Counted from the first letter of the stretch, positions 24,293 to 36,223 are shown. The stretch is 64,000 nt of DNA from Paulownia fortunei (GCA_019321725.1 CM033113.1:10912001-10976000), one strand, 5' to 3'. The notes: generated from the sequence alone by a model not told the origin. Numbers and translations: made by a program.

Positions 24293-27200
24293 TTAGGCTT
24301 GGGTTTTTCCACCAACTACATTCACAGCTTCCTCAATAGCTAGCATGAAAGTGGCAATCTTGTATGTGAAGAACCCCACAAGCATTGGAATCAAATCAAG
24401 ATGCATGAATCCATAATCTGGAACTAAAATCCTGTGAATGAAGTATTTTGAGTGAGATACAAAATTACAATCATGATTTGGCATCAAACATGTTCAGAAT
24501 AAAGTGGCTAAACCATGCCCTCTAAAGGCCTTACCCATTCCATCGATTATACAACATCACCAAGACAACAGGAACCAATAGCCTTGGCTGTCCGATTGCT
24601 CCCCTGCAAATGAAAAGTTCTGATGAGCCAATTATATGGAGAGTAGACTGGTCATCTTGGAGCCCGTTTGGTTTCATTTTCAAACTCATTTTCATGTTTC
24701 CAGCATTTTCAGGGTTGAAAATATTTTCGCTAGGTTTTCATGCAAAAATGACAATAAGTTTGGATTAGTTATGTTTCTATGTAGACTATATAGGTCTGAA
24801 ATGAAAATTTATTTGTTTTATGTTGTTTTCTGCATGAAAAGACGTGATGTGATATGTGAGTAGATTTGAAAATGAGATTAGTATGTGCATAAAATGACGT
24901 GAAATAATAGTAGGTCTGAAAATAAATTATAAAAATGAGATAAGTGGTACTTCTTATGAAAATGAGTAAAATAAATGTATTTTCTCATTTTCAAATAGTA
25001 AAAAATGAAAAGATTCTTTGTGGAACTGAAAAGGGCTCTTGGTCTTTCTAAATATGGAAGGCATATCGCACCAACTAATTAAAGACAACAAAAACTACTT
25101 AAAATAAAGTTTAATCAGTTAATAACATAGTTTCAGGTCCATACTTCCATACTACACCATACTGCAGAAATCACGGCCATAGTTATAGTTTCATTTTGCC
25201 AAATGATATCTTATCTCAGGGTTGAAAACATCAGGTTTCATATACTTTCTTAATTGGATTGTGAAAAGTGACAACTTTCATTTCCTTTTTCCTGCTGAAG
25301 CTGGAAAAGTGAAAGAAGAATGCTGATATAAGGGTAACAAACCTGATTTTACTAGCATTTTTTAAAATGCATAAAACTGACAAGAGTCTTACTACTATCG
25401 AATAAAGAAAGGTCAGTAATGAATAACTATGAGTACAAGTGTGGACAAAAATTTGAGGTGAAAATTATATGATTCAAATAAGTTGTACAGGATCTAACTA
25501 GAGTGCAAAACTAAGAGTCAAATTTATCTGAAATGAGTAATCCTGTGAAGTATGGCCATCAGCAAATAATGAAAGTGCTACTTGTATCAATAGTGGTAGA
25601 GCCAAAAGTTAAGTGTCAGTGGGTCCACAGTGAGTATTCTTATTACGTTATTGTTGTGTTGCATGTGTTTGGGTTGGTGGAAAGGGGTGGCGGGGGTGGG
25701 GGTGAAAATATACATCTAATTTTTTGTAAGCCAATTTAAAGTTTCTTTGCTCAGTTTGCAGAATTAATTCAAGTAAAATTAGATGAGTATTGAGTTCCAG
25801 GAAATAGAACTTCTAGTAGACTACATATAAGATGCTACAGTTTCAAAAGTTGGAAATTTAAGAGAGTGCATAACTTATCGTACAACATTAAGTTCGAAAT
25901 AATCAAGCTGACCAAAAAGGTTTGTCCACGGTATATGACAAGGGACTAAGGAGTACCATATTTACATAAAGTACTACTTGTGCATGTCTAATTCATGATG
26001 AAACTAGTTACTCTGTCAGGTGATTCCACTTCTGTCCTCAAAAATTGAGAGAGCAGCATTAAAAAACTTATAAATAGATAAAATAAGCATCAGTTAACTG
26101 ACTTAGATTCAAGTTCAAGGACGAATAGCCTGGCAGACTTTACTGCCAAATTGTGAGAACTTGCAACCAGGACTTTGTTGTGACATTGCAAGAACATGCA
26201 AACTCCTAATCTGCGATGCATCTTTACAATGCAACATTCGAACGATATGTAGAGATGTCTCACTGCATACTCATTTGAAGCATGGCAATGATTGTAATGC
26301 CTTGTAAGCTTATTTATGGCATAACAAGGAATATCCTTTCTTTGAAGTAATCACCAGAAAAATCTTCAAAAACATTCACATTCATTACTATAAAGCCTGG
26401 CTTCAACCTTCTATTTTAAGTAATCTGATTTGAAGAAAGTCTTAGAGATAAAAATCACTAAATGGTGTACTAGAACATACAGTACTCCACAACAATACAA
26501 TCCACAACCCCGACCCCCTCTAGGCCTCTCCTCACACCCCACCCCCTACCCCAACAAAAAAATTAAAAAAAAAGGAAGAAAGAAAAAATGAACTCAAAAA
26601 ACTGCATAGAAAAGAAAATAAAAAAGGAAATGGGAAAGAAGAAAAAACAAAAGCAAAGGGGAAAAAATGATAAAATGACCAACCACTATAGGGTAAAATA
26701 AGAACAAAAATTCCGCTAAATTAATATCACCCTCGGACTTCAGAAAAGCAACGGGACTAGAAGAATACTCTCATTAACAATTGGCTTTCCACGAAATGAG
26801 TACTTTGGAAATTATGATTGGTGTATACAACCTGTCCTTATATGATGTAATTTAGTTCAATATGAAAATTGACCTGTACTAAGTCCCTCTTGGTGTGGCA
26901 TCTAACCACAAGTCAAATGCAAGACATTGCATAGTTTAGCCTTGAGTTTATACCTTGACAGTATTTTTTTACTACAGGGATAAGATGAATAAAATGCAGA
27001 TAAACAAGTCTCAGGACTAATTGCCTTTTATGGAAGAAGAACAGGTTCCGGGCTTATCATGGGAAGTACTCTCCTTCAGAACTCATTATAGTATCTATTC
27101 CATAAAACGTAGAGAACCAAAGTGTAATACATTATACCAACAATGCGCATGTCTTTTGCTTAACATTTGGTTTGTTTTCAAGCATTTATGTTATTTTTTA

Positions 27201-30200
27201 TGCGTTTAGTTTGCAATCTTGTAGGTAATGGCAAAAGGAGGAAAAAAAATAGAAAAGAAAATAAAAAATTTGAAGAATCCACATCGTAGCGCTACTGATG
27301 ACGACAGTACTTGTATTTCAGTCATAACTCTTTAGTCAAAAATCATATTGACTTGATTTTTGATCCATTGGAAAGCCAAAAGATTAGATCTACAACTTTT
27401 ATGTTGACCACTCATCGTTATTCAGTCGAGTTCAATAAGAAAAATTGGATTAAAGAGTCAACACTGGATTAAGACTTTAAAATGTGGCACATCATACTAT
27501 TATTGGCATAACTCTCTCTACAAATTTGATATTGAGCTGATTCAAGCAGCTATAAAAAAACAACAGATAGCACTATAATTCATATGAAGACACCAAGAGT
27601 CAATTCGTCCAATAAGAAGGTCAAAAATTGATTGCACGACACTGAACAGAGCAGAAATTGGTGCCGCAGCGCGAGAATGTCAAGCTGGAAGAAAAATTTG
27701 CAGAATTATATGAAGTTTCGGCGCCGCAGCGCCCAACTCTCGAGCTGCAGCGCCAGGCGACGGGAAAAGGCACCAAATTGGATTTTAGAGTGTTTTTTTT
27801 AAGGCAAAGTATAAATAGATGACTTAGAACTCATTCTGGGGATTCTTGGGCTTTTGGAAAAGAAAGAACACAAAAAGAAACAAGAGGCTTTGAAGATCAA
27901 GAATTGGGTTCTTCCTTCAAGATTATAGATTTTTTCCTTCCTTTTTCTTTTGATAAATCCTTCGTCATGAATTCTAGTATATCTATGGATTTGTTTGACA
28001 TAGTTATGGGTTAATTATCTTTTCTAGAGTTTTGATGTGACCTAATTGGAATGTTTTGCAAATTCATATCAATTCAATTCTTGATTTGATTTTTCGAGTT
28101 AAGTATTTTACATTGTTTTTAATGCTTCTGATTACTTAATCACTAATTAGATGATTTGTTAATTACAAGGATCCGGGAGGTGATTTATGAATGTAGTTCA
28201 TTGTGTAGAATACCATGAATTGCATGTAAGATAGGAATATACTTGTATGGTTTGTGTAGTCTTAATTGAGATCCATAAAACCCAATGATTTATAGTTGTT
28301 TAATTCATATAGGAATATAATGGGTGAGCAAATGGTAAAATTTTCATTAAACCTTGGGAAAAGCTATTGAATAATTGAGGAATCCTCAACTATCTACTAG
28401 GAAAGGAGATTGAGATTGATGCGATTGAGTGCTCAAATCTGACTAATTATGGTGAAATCCTTAAAGTTAATTTCAATTTGCTTTTGCTGATTTGTTTAGT
28501 GTTAAGTTATCTTAGTTTGCATTAATTGCCACTCAATTTCGATTGTTCAAATAGAGTTAGAGTTAACCCCATTTCAGTACTTAGTAATTCAACAGTACTC
28601 ATGGGAACGATACTTATACATATATATATAAAATAGAACACCTTTTGGTTCCTAGGTATAGCAAAACATTTGACACATACATCACGTGTGCCCTTATCAA
28701 ATATATGGCATGCAAGAGACTACGTGTTCGAAATATGTGATTGGTTGATTAGGCTTATTAGTTTTACTTTTTCTGTTAAACTGCGTGTTGATTGGCATTT
28801 CCTGAATCTGAATTATTCTGTTTGCCACATCAATACTAAGTCATACCCTAATTGATATTATCATATCTGTGCAACATAGTAGTTCAAAATTGGCACACAG
28901 ACCCTCTCAGGACAATCAATTATCTAATAACACGCAAAGCATGCAGTGTGAAATGCTGCTATATCAACTCTCCACTCATGCTTCAAAGACTGCATGAACG
29001 TACAAGGCATTTGCTGGATAGATACCATCAATAAATTTAATTTAGATGAAAACAACTCTGTCATTTATTAATATTCAGTTTGCACTCTTAGAGGACTGCT
29101 CCAGTTAGGAGATATATTTTGCTAATAATAGCAATCAAAGATGAAAGGAAGCATCAAATGCAGAAGCAACTAAAAGCCCAACTTAATATACACATTATAG
29201 GCCATCATCTCAAAGATTTTTGAATCCTAAAGAAAAGGAGGAAGGAAAACATACTTGACAAGTCCTTTTGCTCCATCTGCCATGGAATCAACACTGTTCC
29301 CAAGCATTCGCATGTATGCCAGAGAACCAAGTAAGCCAGCACTATAGCTGAATGAATTCATAGCGAAGGCATTACATATTGGCAGTTAGATTAAAAACAT
29401 AGACCAATGGGTAATAACACATTTGTAATGATATATATCAGTTATTTATGCTCTTACTACATGACACAGAACCTTATTCAAAAATATAAATTATATGTAA
29501 TTTTATTTAGAAAACATGCCAGTTGCAAAGGATTATAGCACTGATGCAGTATTCATACGTTGAAAACCCAAAAATCCATCATCCACAAATCATAGCGACA
29601 ATGCCAATATAGGCAATAATATGTTGAGAGACACAATTGTAGATAAGTTTCTGAAACACATACATGCAGAAACATAAGGTACCTTGCTGCAATTTCTGGA
29701 GAATATGAAAAATAGGCTGAAAGCACTCCAATGCCACCGATTCCCAGTGTGAGTACTTGCAATTTGTTCTTCAACTGAAGTAAAAAGGCAATTCACAAGG
29801 AGAAAATTGAGAGCTCCCAACTGGATATCACGAGTATGTAGAAGAGTATCATCTGTTATAAATGAGTACCTTATAATATTGTTCCCTTGACTGAGCAGCC
29901 AAAACTTCAGGATCCCCTCTGGGGCGTCTTGATTCCCGAAACATGACATCCTGTATGCCCAAAAAAGGATAAATTACAGAAAATAACATTGCTCAACAAA
30001 ATCGTAGACATTCTGCTTCAAAATCAGATATCAATCCATCATATAAGACTTTAAAGCATTTATGTAAGAACAAAACTGTAATCTATAAAAATTAGATGAC
30101 ATACACTGCCTCCAGTTGCAGCCTTAGTAGCTCTATCCCACTTCTCTTGCTCACGACGTGTGGGGGCTGCTCTCCATCTTCTACCAGCAGTACTAACAGT

Positions 30201-31342
30201 CTAAATATCACCCCTGATGAGTATGCCAGCAGAATGCAGAAGACTACAAGATATATAAGCAAACAGATCTAAAAATCTAAATTATACCTGTTCCTCAACT
30301 TGCCGTTCCACTACTGATCCTGAGCTTGCTGTAAGCTCTTTACTCAAGTCAACTTCCAAACTGCATAGTCAAAGAGCGGAACAGTTATATGGTACAGCAG
30401 TGAAGCAGTTGGCAAAAAATTAGAGTTACTGAGTTAACAATCACAGAGTTTACTTACTTGTCCAGGCTCATGACTCTATTCAAGCTAAGAAATCCAGAAG
30501 GTTCCTCCTATTAAGAAAAAGGCCCAAATAACTCACTAATCCACTGATTTAACACATCAAAAAAACAATTAATCTAAAGCCATATATGTTGGTTCACACT
30601 TTTATTACAAAATCTGCACAAACAGCTTTACAATCAAGTTAAAAAATCAAAACAACGGTACTTCATTAGACTATCAATTATCAAACAAACAAAAACATGT
30701 CTCAGGAGTTCACTAACAAGAGATACAATCTTGAGTCGGAGATGACAAAGCCAGAGCATCCATAAACTATGTTAAACCAACACCAGTTTTCCAAGTACAA
30801 GAATCCAAATCCAAAAGATGACACTTAAAACCCCAAGAACCACCAGAAATCACTCATTTTCACTTAATCCAATCTCAAACCAACAAAAAAAAGACAAGAT
30901 TTACAGCAACTAAAAAAAAATACTTGAAAAGAAAAAAAAACAAAGGAAAAGAAAAAAGATATAGTAATTGGTCAAAAAGTAAATGAACCTTAGCAGATGC
31001 AACGCGAGGGTCAGAGGAAAAATCAGCAGCAGCAGCATCAGGGTCTTGAATGAGCCTTTTCATGCGTCCCATGAAATCTTTATTCCACAAGTAGTCATCA
31101 GAGGCAAGAGGGTCCTCATCTCCACCCCAGTATTTCCTCAGCTTGGAAGTGGTGGGTGGGCCCCCATAATCCCCTGGGGCCACACCAGTGGACCATTTCA
31201 ATGGCTTCTTGTTTGGCAGTATGATCTTGGTCGGTGGCCTTGAGATTGCAGTTTGTGATGGTGAAGATGAAGGGTTTGGGGAGTCTTGGGAAGTAGGCAC
31301 GGCAGTGGAGGTCACTGAGAGACAGCAGTTCACTGCTGCCAT
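24293..31342 (-). CDS. CGL160: CGL160-like chloroplast ATP synthase assembly factor
   Basis: Exons in coding order: 31342-30989, 30507-30458, 30360-30288, 30200-30105, 29950-29870, 29774-29683, 29347-29255, 24603-24535, 24431-24293. All junctions are GT-AG and phases agree, giving 348 residues. The first 38 residues are Ser/Thr/Pro-rich, as in a plastid transit peptide. Residues 39-74 hold the conserved block from KIILPNKKPLKWSTG to LRKYWGG that marks CGL160, followed by a charged stromal region with RRWRAAPTRREQEKWDRA. Hydrophobic segments at about 223-244, 250-265, 288-299 and 311-338 form the membrane part related to bacterial Atp1/UncI. In Arabidopsis CGL160 is a thylakoid protein that helps assemble the CFo c-ring and join CF1 to it. 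The open frame extends upstream to 31459, but that codon is GTG; ATG 31342 matches the family start. Intron 7 (29254-24604) is 4.65 kb and full of repeats. Confidence 0.92.
24661..25037. mobile_element. 377 bp MITE with CTTGG target duplication
   Basis: The ends are inverted: agcccgtttggtttcatttt on the left, and agcccttttcagttccac as the reverse complement of the right end. The pentamer cttgg flanks the element on both sides (24656-24660 and 25038-25042). The inside is AT-rich, with repeated gaaaatgag-type motifs and no coding capacity. It lies only about 60 bp inside the acceptor end of the long CGL160 intron, so it may affect branch-point use. Superfamily assignment is uncertain. Confidence 0.72.
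27290..28700 (+). mobile_element. Probable solo LTR of a large LTR retrotransposon
   Basis: The layout is that of a plant Ty3/gypsy-type LTR. A U3-like part (27290-27800) has two diverged copies of a cataactct...ttgat segment and a gatctacaacttttatg motif. Two CpG-rich GCCGCAGCGC-type clusters (about 27661-27675 and 27720-27760) stand out from the AT-rich surroundings. A TATAAATAG box lies near 27811-27819. A long transcribed-looking part then ends with catgggaacgatacttatac near 28601. No gag or pol is attached, so I infer a solo LTR or fragment in the same sense as the plus strand, antisense to the host gene. The exact TG/CA ends were not identified. Confidence 0.55.
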
Positions 31343-31786
31343 TGTTTTCTGTATGTGTGTTTTGGGTGGAGGGAAAGTGGGTGGGGTTGGAGAATGGAGG
31401 GAAATATCAGAAGAGTCTTGTGATGTTGGGGATAGCTTTGTGTTCAACTCATTTTCCACTTCTTGGTTTATTTCTCAATGGTATTAATTCAAGAGAACTT
31501 CACACAGACTAGTTTATTTGGCAGTAAATTGATTTTTTTTTTCTTTGGTTGAATTCCTACTCACAAATTAGAGGGTGTTTTGTTGAATTTATAAAATTAA
31601 ATAAAGTATTTTATATTTTTTAAAAAAAAATTATAAAATATAGTAAGATTCTTATTAAGTATTTTAAAAAATAAACTTATAAATTCCAAAATAAGACATT
31701 ATGATCTTATTTTTGAGATTTATAAGTGCCAAAATATATGTAAAAATTCACAGTAAATTGGGTTTTACTTCAATTTTTCTGTTTGA
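31343..31786. other. 5' flank of the CGL160-like gene
   Basis: This short stretch contains the 5' UTR and promoter of the minus-strand CGL160-like gene, followed by AT-rich sequence up to the left terminal repeat of the neighbouring element. I see no clear TATA box. Confidence 0.45.
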
Positions 31787-33376
31787 ATAATTGCATAAAA
31801 CCCCCTCTATTTTAATAAACTTACAAAAGAACTCCCTTTGTTGAGAAATACTTTGTTAACCAAAAAATTTGCACACTCAGCCCTTCTATCATCTAAAACT
31901 AACAATGTTAATCTTTTTCTTGTTCTTTTATTATTTTTTTTCTTTTTTATATGTTATTCAAATAATATGTATATGATTATACATACTATATAAATAATAC
32001 ATACACCTGCATTAATTACCTCTACTTCTCTCTCGACACACGCGAATACACATAAATTATTCAGAGTGTGGTGGATTTGGGGGCGAGCTGGCAAGGGGTG
32101 GTGTGGGTGGGGATGGATTTGGGGCTAGGGTTTGGTCATGGGTGCTAGCGGCGGACTAGGGTTGGGGCTGAACGTGGTCATGGGTTCCACCTAGTTTTCG
32201 TGATTTTTCCTTGGTGGGGGTGGATTTGTGGTTGGGGGTTTCAAAAACGGAGGAGATCTGGTTGTTGGGGAAGAAGGAAAAAATTAAAAAAAGAAATAAG
32301 AAAAACTTAGAAATAAGAAAAAGAGAGAAAAAAGAAAAGAAAAAGAAGGTAAAATAATTTTAAAAAAACATTTACAAATTATAAATTTCTGAAATGTTTG
32401 TCATTCTTAAGGATTTTTGTTGGAATTTTAGGAATTTTTATGCATTTTTAGAGCTTTCTGGAATGTCTATAAATTTTGCTATAATTTTTCTGGAGTTTTT
32501 CTAACTTTATGTAATTTTTATGATATTTTTATAATTGCATGAATGCTAATGAAGTTTTATAGTTTTTTTGAAATATTTGTAATTAAGGAAAAAAAATCCC
32601 AAAACGAGAAAATAAAATTTCAATAATAACTAAGAAATGGAGCAAAAAACTTTCTAGTAGAATTAATAAAATAATTACAAAATATAGAAGATATATGGTA
32701 TACTTTATATTATGAAAATGGTACAAATTAAATTTAAAAGTTTATGCATTGAAATAAAGTAACACATATATTCATAGTGTATATTTACTTTTTTAATGAG
32801 CAATAAATTTTTTGATAGTTAAACATATTACATTTCAAGTAAATTTGATAAATTAATAGAAAAAATATTATTAATAATTAGTGATTTTTACAAAAATAAT
32901 TTAAAGTCAAAAATATTATTTTTAAAATAGATATAAAAATGGAATTATATTATTTTCAATTTTCACAAATTAAGGTTTTTTAATATTAAATGTTATTACC
33001 GAAATTAGCTATTTCATTTATTGTAACAAATGGATCGACAACGTTTTTAGCAAAAATAATTCAAAAGAAATTCCTAGGCTATATAGATTTATTTTTAATA
33101 TATATTATTTTTTTGTAACATTTATATTATATTATATTTTTAATCGCTAATATTATATATAGGGATAAAATAAGGGTATAGTGATCATTTTCAATGAAAA
33201 ATTCAGTCAAGTGAAACGTTTAGGCATTTCCAGTGCTTCTACATTCGTTAAATTTGACAAAATAAGTGTTTTTTGTGCAGAATTTTCGTTAAATACAATG
33301 GGCATTAAAATATTATTTTTACACAAGATGGTTTTTTGCAAGTTCGTTAAAACACAAGAGGGTTTTATGCAATTAT
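31787..33376. mobile_element. 1.6 kb inverted-repeat-bounded element with G-rich core
   Basis: The left end reads ataattgcataaaacccc. The right end, reverse-complemented, reads ataattgcataaaaccctc, and both continue with a related ..aa(c)ttacaaaa / ..gaacttgcaaaa block for about 45 bp. Between them lies AT-rich DNA interrupted at about 32040-32260 by a strongly G-rich segment (ggatttgggggcgag, ggggtggtgtgggtgg and others). There is no transposase frame, so the element is non-autonomous. A captured gene fragment, as in Pack-MULE elements, would explain the compositional jump, but I did not find a clean target-site duplication. Confidence 0.6.
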
Positions 33377-34720
33377 CTCATTTGAAATAATTTGATTTTC
33401 AATAAATAGAAATTATCTATTATCATATTATATCTATATATTTTCAATTAATATTTTTAAAACAGACTCTTAAATGCATTCAACATAAGTCTCGTACATT
33501 TCAATCTAACAAAATTATATTAATTTTGGATAATTATAAAACAATGATATACCACCAGTCCTCTCTAATTATCAATTTACCCCCCTTGATGAAATCTACC
33601 TATCAAAAATTGTTCTCGTTGATAAAATCTATACCTTATAATTATTATTTTCAAGTTATGAGGCTATTTGGTTTATCTCAATTCTAATATTTAATTTTAA
33701 TTTTAATTTTATATTTTATATTAAAGGCACATGTTAATTATATATTTACAATTTTTTTATATTTGATCATTCCATCAATATACATTTAACATATATTTAT
33801 AATTTAAAATATAAAAAAAAATACTAAATCACGATAACAATAAAGGAACCAAAGTGGTACTATTACCCAGGATTGGATGCTAGCAATTTTTATGGTAACC
33901 ATTATTCATTCTAATCATAGCACTAAAACTCGAGATATAAAATAGAATTTTGCAAAGCAAAAACTGAATAATTTTATGAGATGAAAATGAATAATTGTAA
34001 CAGCAAAAAAGCATTGAAGAAATTTTCTTTTGCCAATGTCCAACATCTTATGGTACAAATATTGTCAAAATTATCTGAAGTAGTTAACCGATTGATACAA
34101 GTTGAGTTTGAAGCTATCAAAATACTTGAATCACAAGGGAATATGAATGGAATTGTGTGGAATATGTCATGAAGGTTGGGTGTGGAGAAGCACCATCAAT
34201 GATCAAACACTAAATTCTTCAAGAATTAAAGTACTTTAATCATATGAAAAAAAAAAACCCACAAACACACACCTACTATATCAAATTGTTATAAACTCAT
34301 CCATAAAATTATGCAGCATTAACAGAATACAAATTTCATTATTAAAGTAAAATTATACTTATTATTTAATGTGAAAAATAAAAATTTCCGCATATACCCC
34401 ATATGAACAGAGAAAAAGAAGCATTCTTCTCTTCATGGAGTTGCTCTCCATGTTATAAGAAACAAGAAAAATTACAATTGCAGATAAAAGATGGAAAATA
34501 AGAAAAGATTGAAAACTGGAAAAGCCTTTGATCACAGGCATATGTACATTCATAGCAGAATCATGAAAATCAGGCTAACAAAATACCCATTGTTCTTAAT
34601 CAAATCCACCATTGCCAAGAAATCCCAAACAGACAAAACCAGGAAAAAAAAATCAACATGAAAATTTCATACCAAGATTTGATCCTATTTCTTAATCAGA
34701 GGCCAATTTTCCCATTAGAA
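33377..34720. other. AT-rich spacer downstream of the Agenet gene
   Basis: No recognisable gene. The right end should hold the 3' UTR of the minus-strand Agenet gene. A 63-codon frame at 33981-34172 has no motif I know. Confidence 0.5.
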
Positions 34721-35206
34721 TCACATAACCCACTTCGCATTCACCCAATCTTGATGAACTCTGATCCGATCCTTTGCATAAGCAATCTCGTCGCCCGTAG
34801 TCTCGAAGAACACATAGTACTTGTCCCCAACCCGACCCGTAATCTTCCCGACCCACCACCCGTCGTTGTCGAACGCGTCCACCACGTCGTACATGCGGAA
34901 CACAGCCGCCATAACCTCCGGCGGCCTTGGGCGCACCTCGACGGAGGAGACCACCTCCCTCAAGGGCCCCGACAAGTCGTCCTTAATCAGAGTGCGGTAC
35001 TGGACAATGTACTCGCCCCTCACGAGGTCAGTTACCACCGTCGCCTCGTAATAGGAGCCCACGAAGCCTTCCTCGGCGCTGGCGACTTCCACCAGGTCAC
35101 CGCGGTGGAACCGCATCGGTGGTGAACGTCGAGGCAGCACGGAGTTGAAGGTTTTAGGATTTTGTGAGTGCTTTTTGCGAGGTTCTTGAGGAGCAAGTAA
35201 TGACAT
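34721..35206 (-). CDS. Small two-domain Agenet (plant Tudor-like) protein
   Basis: Intronless frame of 161 residues from ATG 35206. The upstream in-frame codon at 35233 is TTG and lies too close to the TATA box (35250-35243) to be transcribed. A later ATG at 35116 (MRFHRGDLVEV, 131 residues) is also possible, because the first 30 residues carry no domain. From there two Agenet repeats are visible. The first is about residues 31-100, from RFHRGDLVEV through GFVGSYYEATVV to the ELRP-like segment. The second is about 105-161, with YDVVDAFDNDGWWVGKITG and YYVFFETTGDEI. Agenet domains belong to the Tudor 'royal family' and in known proteins bind modified histone tails or other ligands; the target here is unknown. 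Codons are GC-rich against an AT-rich background, which supports a real coding sequence. Confidence 0.88.
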   Translation of the reverse strand: MSLLAPQEPRKKHSQNPKTFNSVLPRRSPPMRFHRGDLVEVASAEEGFVGSYYEATVVTDLVRGEYIVQYRTLIKDDLSGPLREVVSSVEVRPRPPEVMAAVFRMYDVVDAFDNDGWWVGKITGRVGDKYYVFFETTGDEIAYAKDRIRVHQDWVNAKWVM

Positions 35207-35242
35207 GAGTGGAGTAGTAGAGTTTGTTTCCAAAACTAGATT

Positions 35243-35250
35243 TATTTATA
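35243..35250 (-). promoter_or_regulatory. TATA box of the Agenet gene
   Basis: On the minus strand the sequence is TATAAATA. Initiation about 30 bp downstream would fall near 35219, just before ATG 35206, giving a very short leader. This position argues against any start upstream of 35206. Confidence 0.65.
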
Positions 35251-35424
35251 GGGATGGGGGTGCGGGGGCTGGGGTTGGAGCCACTTTGGAAACGGTGGAT
35301 TGTGAGCGTGGGATGGATATGAAGATGTACATGAGCCGTTGATATTCCTAGTAGGCTTAGGGCAATGCACTCTATCTTTGTTTCCATATTTGTATGCAAG
35401 AATAAGAAAAAGTTCGGATCCACC

Positions 35425-35572
35425 TTAATAGTTTTCAAAATAGGCAAGTTTTTCTTCTTATGGTAAATAAGCTTTTAATAGTTTCCAAAAATAGGCAAGT
35501 TTTTCTTCTTATGGTAAATAAGCTTTTAATAGTTTCCAAAAATAGGTAAGTTTTTCTTCTTATGGTAAATAA
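35425..35572. repeat. Three tandem 50-51 bp repeats upstream of the Agenet gene
   Basis: Units begin at 35425, 35475 and 35526 with ttaatagttt(t/c)caaaa and end in ttatggtaaataag. The copies are nearly identical; the first is one base shorter. The array sits about 175-320 bp upstream of the TATA box, so it lies in the putative promoter. Confidence 0.92.
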
Positions 35573-36043
35573 GTTTTTTTTTTTTTTATCTGTGTTTGTT
35601 CATCGTAACTTTAAAATTATATACGTTTGAATTGATACATGCTTTTACATAAAAATTGTGGAAAATATATGATGTTTTCATATTTTTAATTGCAGAAAAT
35701 GATATTAATTGATTGTCTAAATGAGACTATCTACACGTATGAAAAAGGAAATATAAGCATTAAATGGTGAATAAAGAGAATATTTCTCAAGAAAAAAAAA
35801 TACTCTCACGCCATATTGAAAAACTTATAATTTACAAAAATATAGAACTATTATTCCTTATTTTTGACAAGAAACTAGTACACCTTTTCAAATAGATATG
35901 TCTCATGATAACATTAGATTCTTCAGCAATGGTTTAAGCAACTTCACACTGTTCTAAATCACAATATTGGTCAAGAAATTTTTTTCCTTCTTTTTTTTTC
36001 GAAGTGTGAAAAACTATATATATATATATATATATATAGGAAA

Positions 36044-36223
36044 CAGAAAAATTGCATTTCCATGTTTGACCTTTTCTTGATTTTTTTTTCTTGTTTTTTT
36101 CTTTTTTGTGTGTGTTTTCGATAGCCTTATACATACATAAGGCTATCGAAAACACACACAAAAAGAAAAAAACAAGAAAAAAAAATCAAGAAAAAGGTCA
36201 AACATGGAAATGAATTTTTTCTG
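36044..36223. repeat. Near-perfect 180 bp inverted repeat (hairpin)
   Basis: The core arms 36055-36130 and 36137-36212 are 76 bp each and pair almost completely around a 6 bp loop (acatac). The only differences in the core are two single-base length changes in T/A runs, which cancel. Pairing continues less perfectly to 36044 and 36223 (cagaaaa / ttttctg). One arm is T-rich and the other A-rich, and the inner stem is gtgtgtgttttcgatagcc. There is no coding capacity. An (AT)n tract lies directly to the left. Confidence 0.95.

Larger units (their letters stand above)
24604..29254 (-). other. 4.65 kb seventh intron of the CGL160-like gene
   Basis: GT at 29254-29253 and AG at 24605-24604 bound this intron in coding sense. 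It is far longer than the gene's other introns and contains a MITE (24661-25037) and a probable solo LTR (about 27290-28700). The remaining parts are AT-rich, with a homopurine stretch at 26560-26670. No independent gene was recognised inside. Confidence 0.85.

Noticed and set aside
31343..31459. N-terminal extension of the CGL160-like protein
   Set aside because: The upstream codon is GTG, and the family starts at the MAAVNCC methionine followed by a transit peptide.
34658..35125. Plus-strand 155-codon frame opposite the Agenet gene
   Set aside because: It is antisense to two well-formed Agenet domains, has no recognisable domain and owes its openness to the GC-rich coding strand.
35207..35233. 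Longer Agenet protein starting at 35233
   Set aside because: That codon is TTG and lies about 10 bp from the TATA box, upstream of the expected transcription start.
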